The notes below the pieces were generated by a model, which saw only the letters and a list, made by a program, of their open reading frames with translations, had not been told where the DNA came from and made no database searches. DNA of 64,000 bases from Rhizobium glycinendophyticum (lineage in GTDB: Bacteria; Pseudomonadota; Alphaproteobacteria; Rhizobiales; Rhizobiaceae), in NCBI RefSeq assembly GCF_006443685.1, contig NZ_VFYP01000008.1:25265-89264 (forward strand). Direction: 5' to 3'. Below, one piece after another: positions 57,163 to 64,000 of this stretch. The stretch's first letter is position 1, and each line of letters begins with the position of its first letter. The position numbers were made by a program, and so were the translations under genes.

Positions 57163-58203
57163 TCAGCTTCTCTCGTTCAGCGAAGGCTGCTGCTGGGTGA
57201 TGCAGTGAATGCCGCCGCCGCGCGCAAAGATCGGGCGTGAGTCGATGGTTACCACGCGTCTGCCGGGATAGGCCTCTGCCAACACGTCACGAGCGGCGGC
57301 ATCTGCCTTTTCATCACCGAATCCGCAGGCGACGACGCCGCCATTGACCACCAGATGATTGACATAGCTATAGTCGACAAACCCGTCCTCGTCCCGGATC
57401 GCCTCAGGTGCGTCGAGATCGAGGATCCTCCAGGGGCGGCCTGCGGCATCGGTGGTGGTGGCGAGAAACGCGCGCAGCTCACGCATGACGGCGTGATCGG
57501 GATGGTCCGGGTTGGGCTGGCGATGGAGGAGGAGAACGCCGGGTGCTGCGATGGTTGCGACGATGTCGACGTGGCCGGAAGTCCCGAAGGCTTCATAATC
57601 GCGGGTCAGGCCGCGGGGCAGCCAGATGACCTTGGTGGCACCGATCGTGCGGGACAATTCGGCCTCCACCCGATGTTTGTCGGCAAAGGGATTGCGGCGT
57701 GGATCCAGTTGCACGGTCTCGGTCACGAGAACCGTGCCCTCGCCGTCAACGTGGATGCCGCCCCCTTCGTTGACAAGAAGGCTCGGTACCGGTTCAGCGC
57801 CGCAATTGGCGGCAATCTGGCGGGCGATCTGCGCTGAATGCTTCCATTCCGCCCAGCCGTGATCACCCCAACCGTTGAAGATCCAGTCGACCGCTCCTAG
57901 AACATTCGGTCGCGCGTCATCGAGCACGAAGGTCGGACCGAAGTCGCGCATCCAGAATTCATCGAGCGGCATTTCGATCTGCTCAATGTGGCTGCCGAGC
58001 ATGCGGCGGGCCCGTTGTCGCTCCGAAGGATCGATGACCATGGTCACCGGTTCGAATTCGGCGATGCCGTGCGCGACAGACGTCCATGCCTCGTAACCGG
58101 TCTGCTGCCAGCTCTCACCTTCGCCAAGTGTTGTGCCGGTACGCGGAAATGCCATCCAGGTTCGGTCATGGCGGGCGGTTTCAGAGGGCATGCGCCAGGT
58201 CAT
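57163..58203 (-). CDS. Agmatine deiminase/peptidyl-arginine deiminase family protein
   Basis: A 346-residue guanidine-modifying enzyme. D87 (EFWMRDFGP), H211 (TSGHVDI) and the nucleophile C334 (GGGIHCITQQ) match the catalytic set of agmatine deiminase, and WAEWKHSAQ is also typical. It converts agmatine to N-carbamoylputrescine in the usual case. The companion AguB is a nitrilase-type amidohydrolase; here the partner is an amidase-signature enzyme instead, so the true substrate may be another guanidino compound such as an arginine derivative from imported peptides. The start ATG 58203 gives the family N-terminus. Confidence 0.9.
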   Translation of the reverse strand: MTWRMPSETARHDRTWMAFPRTGTTLGEGESWQQTGYEAWTSVAHGIAEFEPVTMVIDPSERQRARRMLGSHIEQIEMPLDEFWMRDFGPTFVLDDARPNVLGAVDWIFNGWGDHGWAEWKHSAQIARQIAANCGAEPVPSLLVNEGGGIHVDGEGTVLVTETVQLDPRRNPFADKHRVEAELSRTIGATKVIWLPRGLTRDYEAFGTSGHVDIVATIAAPGVLLLHRQPNPDHPDHAVMRELRAFLATTTDAAGRPWRILDLDAPEAIRDEDGFVDYSYVNHLVVNGGVVACGFGDEKADAAARDVLAEAYPGRRVVTIDSRPIFARGGGIHCITQQQPSLNERS

Positions 58204-58511
58204 CGGGTTGATCTCCGGATTGCGAACCGAGTGCCGGCCGCAATGTCAATACACTTTTGTTAATCGCGTGGCCGGTACACCGCCAGCACGCTTTGTTTGG
58301 CTGATTTTCTCAAGAGGGTCCAGATCCTGGTGCCGAGGCCACAGGCACCATCCAGGCCCCTTCGCCTGCGCTACCGGCGCAGGAGTCAGTTGTAGCAATT
58401 GCTTGAATTCTACCGCAGTTTACCACCGGTTAAGCATGTTGGGCCCATTCTGTATGCCACTTCACCTGTTTGCGGCTGCTGCGACGATGCAGCCGAGGAT
58501 TGGACGCTCAT
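58204..58511. other. Divergent intergenic stretch with two hairpins
   Basis: This 308-base gap between the deiminase and ParA genes holds GGTGCC/GGCACC and a perfect 7-base stem with 5-base loop (CCTGCGC at 58365-58371 with GCGCAGG at 58377-58383). Neither is followed by a T-run, so they are not convincing terminators. They may lie in the two leaders. No gene or RNA gene recognised. Confidence 0.4.
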
Positions 58512-59237
58512 ATGCCTGTTTTGACTTTCGCCAACACGAAGGGTGGTGCCGGCAAGACGACGGCCGTGCTACTGATCGCGACGGAACTGGCGCGGATGGG
58601 GATGCGGATCGCCGTGCTCGATGCCGATCCACAGCATTGGATCTCACGCTGGCACCAGCAACTCGGGGGCAACTGTCCTGAGCGGTTGCAGGTGGTTCCC
58701 TATGTTTCTGCGGCCAGTCTGGAGCGCGAAATCAAGCGGTGGCAGCCCGCCGTCGATGTCGTCATCCTTGATCTGCCCGGGCATCGAAGCCCGTTGATTG
58801 CCCAGGCGATGGGCCATTCCGATTATGTGTTGATCCCCGCACAGGGGTCGGCAATGGATGCTCAAGGGGCGGCAACCGTGATCGATCTTCTGACGTATCT
58901 GGAACACAGGGCGGGCATCCGTATCCCGCATTCCGTCGTGCTGACGCGCATCAATCCGATCATCACCACGCGGGCACTGCAGGGCGTGAAGCAGCTGCTC
59001 GCGGAGAAGCGGGTGCATCTGATGGCAACGCCAATCGTCGAGCGCGCCGCTTTCCGGGATGTCTTTTCGTGTGGCGAGACGCTCTACACAATGGATCCCC
59101 GCCATGTCAGCAATCTCGAACGCGCCCAGGAAAATGCCCAGATGCTCGGACGGGAGGTTCTGGAACGGCTGATGCACTACTGCACCATCGGCAAGCTGAA
59201 CAGCGTGGCGTCTCCGGCCGTCCGCCTCGTGGCCTGA
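58512..59237 (+). CDS. ParA-family ATPase, VirC1-like orphan
   Basis: A 241-residue deviant-Walker ATPase. FANTKGGAGKTTAVLL is the ParA P-loop with the signature lysine, VLDADPQHWISRW the A' motif, and VVILDLPGHRSPL the Walker B region. ATG 58512 gives the standard N-terminus; the longer frame (from 58470) lacks a ribosome site. From memory it is closer to VirC1/conjugation-type ParA proteins than to chromosomal ParA or MinD. There is no parB or replication gene beside it. It converges on a chemotaxis operon (29-base gap). It could position a chemotaxis cluster, as ParC does, or be a plasmid leftover. Confidence 0.85.
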   Translation: MPVLTFANTKGGAGKTTAVLLIATELARMGMRIAVLDADPQHWISRWHQQLGGNCPERLQVVPYVSAASLEREIKRWQPAVDVVILDLPGHRSPLIAQAMGHSDYVLIPAQGSAMDAQGAATVIDLLTYLEHRAGIRIPHSVVLTRINPIITTRALQGVKQLLAEKRVHLMATPIVERAAFRDVFSCGETLYTMDPRHVSNLERAQENAQMLGREVLERLMHYCTIGKLNSVASPAVRLVA

Positions 59238-59266
59238 GCTTTGATCAAGTCGACACTCACTGCCGC

Positions 59267-61021
59267 TCAGAACAGGGCGTCGTCGAACAATTCGTCATCT
59301 GTCATGTGATGGGCCTGCGGGGCTTGCATCTCCCCCGCCTCTGCACCGGCCGTGCCGAAGATTGCGCAGTGGATGTCGCGCTCGGACTTCATGGTGTAGG
59401 TCCTGAAGATCTCTGCAGAGATTCCCGATAGTAAGGGTTCGAGACCGTCGCAGGTCGGCTCGGCCAGGATCGCCTCGGCTGCCAAGGAGACGCAGTCGCC
59501 GAGGATCACCGTCAGTTCCTCATGGAAATTTAGTCCGGCCGTTGCTTTTGCCACCTTGATTGCAATCTCCTGGCCCTTGTCTTGGAGATCGTCCAGCTTG
59601 CCGTCCAGAACATCACCGGCTTGCGTGACGTGGGCAAGCGCGATCTCGATGCGTGCGACGAGGTCGGGGTCGCCTTCGCCGCTCTCACCCGTTTCGGACT
59701 TGCTGAGGCCGACCGCCTGCTCATCGAGAAGCCGCAAATGGCCGAGGGCGCGATCGGTGACGTCATCGAGCCTCGCCGAGAAGGTGCGCAGTTCATTGGT
59801 GACGACGTTGATCGCGCGGCTCTCTTCGCCTAGCTTGCTGCAGCGCAGGTTGGTGTTGAGCGCCATGTACTGGATGTCCGTGCGCACGATCTGGATTGTC
59901 TCGACACTCTCGACAAGGTCTTTCACCATGCCGCCGACAGAGGCGCTCAGGCGCTGCGCTTCGCCGGCAGACTGCTCGATCCCATCCACCAGGGTTCGCG
60001 CCGTCTCGAGGCTTTCCCGCACAAGCCCCATGGCCGATCGGGTCGTGGTCTCACCGGCCGTCGGCAGCATCGAATTCTGCAGGTCCATAAGAACCGTGAC
60101 ATCGTTGGAGAAGGCTCCGAGGTTGCGGACAATGGTCGCACATTCGGTCCGGAACTCTTCGGACATGGCAATCAGTTGATCCCGCACCAATTGGGTGACC
60201 AGAAGGATGACGCGCTCCCTGTCTTCGGTCGACAGGTCATGCGCTGCTGAGGTCGCCAGATGCGCCTCGGCAATATCGAGAGCTGTCTGGCAATGCTCCA
60301 GCCGCTGACGGGTGACGTCGCCGATCTGCAGCGACGACAGTGTGCTGGCGAGCCGGTTCTGAACCTTCGTCGCAAGCCCCGTCACTTGCGCCGCCAACTG
60401 GGCAAGCGAGTCGCGCTGGTTCTTGATTGCATTGGCGTTGCGGCCCAGGTCTTCGACGATCGCGGGGATAGCGTGGTCGTGGCGGGTCAGCCCGTCGCTT
60501 CCGGTCCGGGCGTGGTCGATCAGAGCCTGCAGTCCCCTGATCCTCTCTCCGAAGGACTTCACCTCCTGGGTTGCGAACTGGATGCGCTCGACGATCTCTT
60601 CGGCGAAGCCGGCGAAATCGGCAATGCCTGCGCCGGTGATCTTGGCTGTGACGGCGAAGGTGCGCAGATAGCGCAGCGTGTCCTCCATCGCCAGCACCTC
60701 GTTTGACAGGGCCTGGCCATAGTCGCCGATCAGGATAAAGCGCTCTCGCATATCCTGCTGCTGGGCGGGAAGGGCCGCGATGAGTGCTGCGGTGGACAGA
60801 AGTTCTTCCGTTGCCTCCGCCGCCTCGTCTTCGCGCAGGGCGTCAGAGATGCCGCCAAGCGATGTCAGCAGTCCACCGAAAACGTCGAGTACTGCCACCA
60901 GCACGGTTCCGCCATCGAGAAATCGCTGCTCGATCTGGGCCAATGCTTCGCCCAGTCTGGTGCGGATGGTGACCGTCGGCGAAAAATGGCGCTCGGTCTG
61001 TTTCGCTCGCTGGGTGTTCAT
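59267..61021 (-). CDS. Soluble MCP-like coiled-coil chemotaxis protein with degenerate signalling hairpin
   Basis: A 584-residue, almost all-helical cytoplasmic protein without transmembrane segments. Near residues 395-430 the string MALNTNLRCSKLGEESRAIN then VVTNELRTFSARL replaces the MCP hairpin (usual form LALNAxIEAARAGExGxGFxVVAxEVR), so it is an MCP homologue with an altered CheA-contact tip. The start is ATG 61021 with an AGAGGG ribosome site. It lies last in a cheR-cheB operon after cheW. Function unknown; it may be an adaptor-like or sensory protein. The C-terminus is acidic (DDELFDDALF). Confidence 0.8.
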   Translation of the reverse strand: MNTQRAKQTERHFSPTVTIRTRLGEALAQIEQRFLDGGTVLVAVLDVFGGLLTSLGGISDALREDEAAEATEELLSTAALIAALPAQQQDMRERFILIGDYGQALSNEVLAMEDTLRYLRTFAVTAKITGAGIADFAGFAEEIVERIQFATQEVKSFGERIRGLQALIDHARTGSDGLTRHDHAIPAIVEDLGRNANAIKNQRDSLAQLAAQVTGLATKVQNRLASTLSSLQIGDVTRQRLEHCQTALDIAEAHLATSAAHDLSTEDRERVILLVTQLVRDQLIAMSEEFRTECATIVRNLGAFSNDVTVLMDLQNSMLPTAGETTTRSAMGLVRESLETARTLVDGIEQSAGEAQRLSASVGGMVKDLVESVETIQIVRTDIQYMALNTNLRCSKLGEESRAINVVTNELRTFSARLDDVTDRALGHLRLLDEQAVGLSKSETGESGEGDPDLVARIEIALAHVTQAGDVLDGKLDDLQDKGQEIAIKVAKATAGLNFHEELTVILGDCVSLAAEAILAEPTCDGLEPLLSGISAEIFRTYTMKSERDIHCAIFGTAGAEAGEMQAPQAHHMTDDELFDDALF

Positions 61022-61083
61022 CTTGAACCCTCTTTGCTCATGTTCATTCTGTCTGCTTGGCGGGTCGCCGTCCTGGCAACACG

Positions 61084-62172
61084 TCAACCAAGATGCCTTC
61101 GGTCTGCGGCAAGGATTTCACGGGCGATCTGCTCGAGAGGCACGATGCGGTCGACGCCACCCCGTGCAATCGCCTCCTTCGGCATGCCAAAGACGATCGA
61201 TGTCGCTTCGTCCTGGGCCACGGTGAAGGCCCCGGCTTTGTGCATTTCATCCATGCCGCGCGCACCGTCGTCGCCCATGCCGGTCATAATGACACCCATG
61301 GCATTCGAACCTGCCGCGCGGGCAGCGGAGCGGAAAAGGACGTCGACCGAGGGGCGGTGGCGCGAGACAAGCGGGCCTTCTTTGATGCCCACCATGTATC
61401 GGGCACCCTGGCGCTCCAGCAGCATATGTCGACCGCCGGGCGCAATCAGCACGTGGCCGCGCAGGACGGGATCGCCGTGAACTGCCTCCTTCACCTCCAC
61501 CTGGCACAGCGTGTTGAGTCGGGAGGCGAAGGCGGAGGTGAATTTTTCCGGCATGTGCTGGACGATGACGATACCCGGAGAATTGGCGGGCAGCGCGACA
61601 AGAAGTTCGCGCAACGCTTCCGTTCCGCCCGTCGAGGCGCCGATGCAAACGACCATTTCGGTCGTCTTGGCCATCGGGCGTCCGGTGGGTGGCGGCAGGA
61701 CCGCATCGGCGGTGAGCTTGGCCTCGGTCGCACCGGGGAAGGGCATGCGGCGGCGGTCCGATTTCACCCGAGCCGAAGCGGCACCCTTGACCGTCTGGCG
61801 GATCATGGCCCCGGCTTCGGCCAGGTGATCTGCGGCGGCGATCTTCGGTTTCAGGATGATGTCGACAGCGCCTGCCTCCAGCGCCTGCATCAGGGTCTGC
61901 GATCCCGCTTCTGTCAGCGATGAGCACATAACGACGGGGATCGGATGCTGGGCCATCAGTTTGCGCAGGAAGGTTATGCCGTCCATCTTCGGCATCTCGA
62001 CATCCAGCGTTACGACGTCGGGCACTTCCTCCTGAATGCGCCGCGCTGCGACAAAGGGATCGGAGGCCACGCCCATGACCTCGATGTCGCCGTCGGCTTC
62101 CAGGACCTGCGTCAGCGCCTGACGGACGCTCGCTGAGTCATCGACGATCAACACACGGATCTTTTTCGCCAT
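61084..62172 (-). CDS. cheB: Protein-glutamate methylesterase CheB
   Basis: A 362-residue two-domain enzyme. The receiver ([15 protein letters not shown], phospho-Asp in [14 protein letters not shown]) is followed by the methylesterase domain with catalytic Ser in [12 protein letters not shown], His in [14 protein letters not shown] and Asp in [14 protein letters not shown] 62172 gives the standard start; an upstream frame is inside cheR. It removes methyl groups from chemoreceptors and is placed directly after cheR. Confidence 0.95.
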   Translation of the reverse strand: MAKKIRVLIVDDSASVRQALTQVLEADGDIEVMGVASDPFVAARRIQEEVPDVVTLDVEMPKMDGITFLRKLMAQHPIPVVMCSSLTEAGSQTLMQALEAGAVDIILKPKIAAADHLAEAGAMIRQTVKGAASARVKSDRRRMPFPGATEAKLTADAVLPPPTGRPMAKTTEMVVCIGASTGGTEALRELLVALPANSPGIVIVQHMPEKFTSAFASRLNTLCQVEVKEAVHGDPVLRGHVLIAPGGRHMLLERQGARYMVGIKEGPLVSRHRPSVDVLFRSAARAAGSNAMGVIMTGMGDDGARGMDEMHKAGAFTVAQDEATSIVFGMPKEAIARGGVDRIVPLEQIAREILAADRRHLG

Positions 62173-62179
62173 CTTCAAA

Positions 62180-63070
62180 TCAGACCTTCTGAAAGACCGT
62201 ATTGGCCACCTGCCGGACGGGAAGGGCGAAGCCGGTGATGGTTTCCGAGTGGCCGACATAGAGGTAGCCGCCGGACACGAGCTTGTCGCAGAGCCGCGAA
62301 AGCACCTTCTCCTGTGTCTTCTTGTCGAAATAGATCAGGACGTTGCGGCAGAAGATGACTTGCATGGGATCGCCGACCCCGTAAGACGTGTCCATCAGGT
62401 TCAGCCGGGCGAAACCCACCTTTGCGCGCAATCTGGGGTGAATTCGTACCTCCCCACGAGAGGGGTCCCGCGGTTCCATCACGTAGCGCTTGCGGCGCTC
62501 GCGATCGACAGGCTCGATCATTGCGGTAGAGAAGATGCCGCGCTTGGCGACGCGCAGCACATCGGTGGAGAGATCGGTGGCGAGGATCGCATAGTCGGGC
62601 CCTCCATTGGCTTGAATGAAGTCTTCGATCACCATGGCAAGCGTATAGGGCTCGGCGCCGATCGAGCAGGCTGAACTCCAGACGCGCAGTCGTCTATGAC
62701 CTTTCGCGACGAGGTCGGGCAGGGCCTTATTGGTCAGGTGGTCGAAATGCGTGGGTTCGCGGAAGAAGTCGGTCTTGTTGGTGGTGACGACATCGATCAG
62801 ATGGATCGCTTCACTCTCGATGCCACCGTCTTTGAACAGGTAATCGCAATACTCGTTGAGTCCGTCGATGCCGACGAAGCGCAGGCGGCGACGCAGCCGC
62901 CCCTCAAGCATCGTCTTTTTGGTCACGGGCATCTTGATGCCGCTGTAATCATAGATGTAGCGCGACAGCAGGTCGAAATTGCGGGCGCTGAGGCCGTCGC
63001 CGAGGGCAGATGCCATTGACGGACGTTCCGGGCCTGTCGTCGCGGATCTCTTCAATGCCGGAGCGATCAT
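62180..63070 (-). CDS. cheR: Chemotaxis protein methyltransferase CheR
   Basis: A 296-residue SAM-dependent methyltransferase. The N-terminal helical domain ([30 protein letters not shown]) is followed by the catalytic domain with the SAM site [19 protein letters not shown] and the late [15 protein letters not shown]. The start overlaps the cheW stop by 4 bases. It methylates receptor glutamates, opposing CheB. Confidence 0.95.
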   Translation of the reverse strand: MIAPALKRSATTGPERPSMASALGDGLSARNFDLLSRYIYDYSGIKMPVTKKTMLEGRLRRRLRFVGIDGLNEYCDYLFKDGGIESEAIHLIDVVTTNKTDFFREPTHFDHLTNKALPDLVAKGHRRLRVWSSACSIGAEPYTLAMVIEDFIQANGGPDYAILATDLSTDVLRVAKRGIFSTAMIEPVDRERRKRYVMEPRDPSRGEVRIHPRLRAKVGFARLNLMDTSYGVGDPMQVIFCRNVLIYFDKKTQEKVLSRLCDKLVSGGYLYVGHSETITGFALPVRQVANTVFQKV

Positions 63071-63564
63071 GCGGGTTCCAGGGGTCTGGTGGCGACGGAA
63101 CCGAGCGAGCGCATGTCCGTGCCGGAAAAGAGTTTGGTCAGGTTGACGATCACGACGAAATCGCCGGCGCGGCGGACAACCCCTGCGATGTAATCGGACT
63201 GCCAGCGGATCCCGATATCCGGCGCAGCCTCTATGGCGTCGCTGCGGAAAGAGGTGACCTCAAACACGCGGTCGGCAACGAGACCAAGCGAAAGGGAGCG
63301 CCCGTCGATGGTCACATCGATGACGAGGATCCGCGTATGCGGAGTCTTCTGGGTCTGTGACATGCCCAGCCGCAAGCGGAGATCGATGACCGGAACCCCC
63401 TGGCCGCGCACATCGCGGAGGCCAAGGAGATAATCGGGTCCGTGGGGAATCCGGAAGGGATCCTCGTGGTCAAGAATTTCCCTGACGACCTCGACAGGCA
63501 CTGCGAAACATTCGTTTTCGAGGCTGAAGGTCACAAATTGCGATTCAGTTGCTGCATGGGCCAT
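63067..63564 (-). CDS. cheW: Chemotaxis coupling protein CheW
   Basis: A 165-residue adaptor with the CheW fold: FVTFSLENECFAVPVEVVRE at the start, LLGLRDVRGQGVPVIDLRLR in the middle, and SLGLVADRVFEV and DYIAGVVRRAGDFVVIVNLT near the end. ATG 63564 is preferred (a second ATG lies 3 codons upstream). It links chemoreceptors to CheA, which is not in this window. Confidence 0.95.
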   Translation of the reverse strand: MAHAATESQFVTFSLENECFAVPVEVVREILDHEDPFRIPHGPDYLLGLRDVRGQGVPVIDLRLRLGMSQTQKTPHTRILVIDVTIDGRSLSLGLVADRVFEVTSFRSDAIEAAPDIGIRWQSDYIAGVVRRAGDFVVIVNLTKLFSGTDMRSLGSVATRPLEPA

Positions 63565-63640
63565 GAGGCGCACTCCTTTGGGTCACATCGCCCTCGGATC
63601 CCGCTGAGTGTGAGGACGCCGGGGCAGGATCGTGAAGTTC

Positions 63641-63672
63641 ACCGGCCCGCCTCAGAAGAGCGAAGGGCCGGT
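63641..63672. terminator. Hairpin between MCP and cheW genes
   Basis: ACCGGCCC (63641-63648) and GGGCCGGT (63665-63672) form a perfect 8-bp GC-rich stem with a 16-base loop in the 130-base gap after the MCP stop. No T-run follows in the minus direction, so it may be a processing or partial termination site that lowers cheW-cheR-cheB expression relative to the receptor. Confidence 0.4.
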
Positions 63673-63697
63673 GACGTATTGTCGTTGTCTGGCCGCG

Positions 63698-64000
63698 TCA
63701 GGCCGTCTGGCGAAACTCATCGTCATCGCCGTCCGGGCCACCCATGCTCATGTCGAGGGCAAAGCCCGACCCCTTTGAAGCGGCAAGACCCGCTCTAGAT
63801 GCCGTCCGCTTTGCCTGAACCGGGTTTGCCATTTTTGCCGCAACGGCCTTCAACTGCTTCACCGGCTGAGCGCTGCTTTGCCTTGTAGCCGTATTCACCT
63901 TGAAGAAGGCAATCGAAGCCTGCAGCTCTTCGGCCTGGGCGGCGAGCTCTTCCGAGGTGGCCGACATCTCTTCCGAGGCGCCGGCGTTCTGCTGGGTCAC
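63698..64000 (-). CDS. Methyl-accepting chemotaxis protein, C-terminal part (cut by window edge)
   Basis: The last 100 residues of a chemoreceptor. Visible are TQQNAGASEEMSATSEELAA (the C-terminal methylation helix with glutamate/alanine repeats) and QAEELQASIAFFKV. A long flexible tail then ends in the acidic DDDEFRQTA, where a CheR/CheB-binding pentapeptide may sit (last residues EFRQTA). The start is outside the window. It heads the minus-strand chemotaxis operon. Confidence 0.85.
   Translation of the reverse strand: MTQQNAGASEEMSATSEELAAQAEELQASIAFFKVNTATRQSSAQPVKQLKAVAAKMANPVQAKRTASRAGLAASKGSGFALDMSMGGPDGDDDEFRQTA

Noticed and set aside
58365..58383. Perfect GC-rich hairpin as a terminator of the deiminase operon or of ParA
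   Set aside because: It lies upstream of both divergent genes and has no T-run, so it cannot be their terminator; retained only as a note on the intergenic stretch.
1..64000. CRISPR arrays, tRNA, rRNA, intact insertion sequences or a replication origin
   Set aside because: I looked for regularly spaced repeats, cloverleaf-like segments, paired terminal repeats and rep genes and found none; only mobile-element scraps are present.

Overview
The window looks like part of a rhizobial genome (Alphaproteobacteria, Hyphomicrobiales, probably Rhizobiaceae). The reasons are a haem-PAS FixL/FixJ pair with a FixK-type regulator, a GlgE-type glucan operon with a fused TreS-maltokinase, a high density of ABC sugar and peptide importers, and GC-rich coding DNA broken by small decayed insertions. 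A multipartite genome with a chromid or large plasmid is plausible but is inference. No tRNA, rRNA or CRISPR array was seen.

Region 1 (1-2.9 kb): a GntR/FadR-type regulator, a DHDPS-family lyase and an enolase-superfamily dehydratase, which reads as a small sugar-acid catabolic operon with a palindromic operator. Region 2 (3.4-22.6 kb) is the most interesting part. A minus-strand operon encodes a CUT1 sugar importer, a PfkB kinase and two unrecognised proteins. Opposite it lie a SorC/EryD-type regulator, a DRL-like oxidoreductase (the family that contains Brucella DXP reductoisomerase-like enzyme), a complete 2-oxoacid/acetoin-dehydrogenase-type complex (E1 alpha, E1 beta, E2, E3), a class II fructose-bisphosphate aldolase, a chemoreceptor and a HAD phosphatase. 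Together they could import and phosphorylate a C5 polyol or deoxysugar, convert it to 1-deoxy-D-xylulose 5-phosphate and split that thiolytically to acetyl-CoA and glyceraldehyde 3-phosphate. This pathway is a hypothesis.

Region 3 (22.6-28.8 kb): a decayed serine recombinase, then fixL-fixJ, a degenerate receiver protein and a FixK-like regulator, then about 1.2 kb of mostly empty or decayed DNA. Region 4 (28.8-42.3 kb): treZ, glgE, a treS-maltokinase fusion, glgB and malQ, a trehalose/alpha-glucan interconversion block in which treY is not present. Region 5 (42.4-45 kb): a DUF4142-like exported protein, NAD synthetase and an isochorismatase-fold hydrolase, followed by recombinase and IS3 scraps.

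Region 6 (45.1-58.2 kb): an M81 (MlrC-type) peptidase, a five-gene dipeptide importer and an RpiR regulator on the minus strand. Divergent from these are an enolase-superfamily N-succinylamino-acid racemase/OSBS and an overlapping GNAT enzyme, then an amidase and an agmatine-deiminase-family protein on the minus strand. This suggests salvage of unusual peptides or D-amino acids. Region 7 (58.5-64 kb): an orphan VirC1-like ParA ATPase, then a chemotaxis operon on the minus strand (soluble MCP-like protein, CheB, CheR, CheW and the C-terminus of an MCP cut by the window edge).
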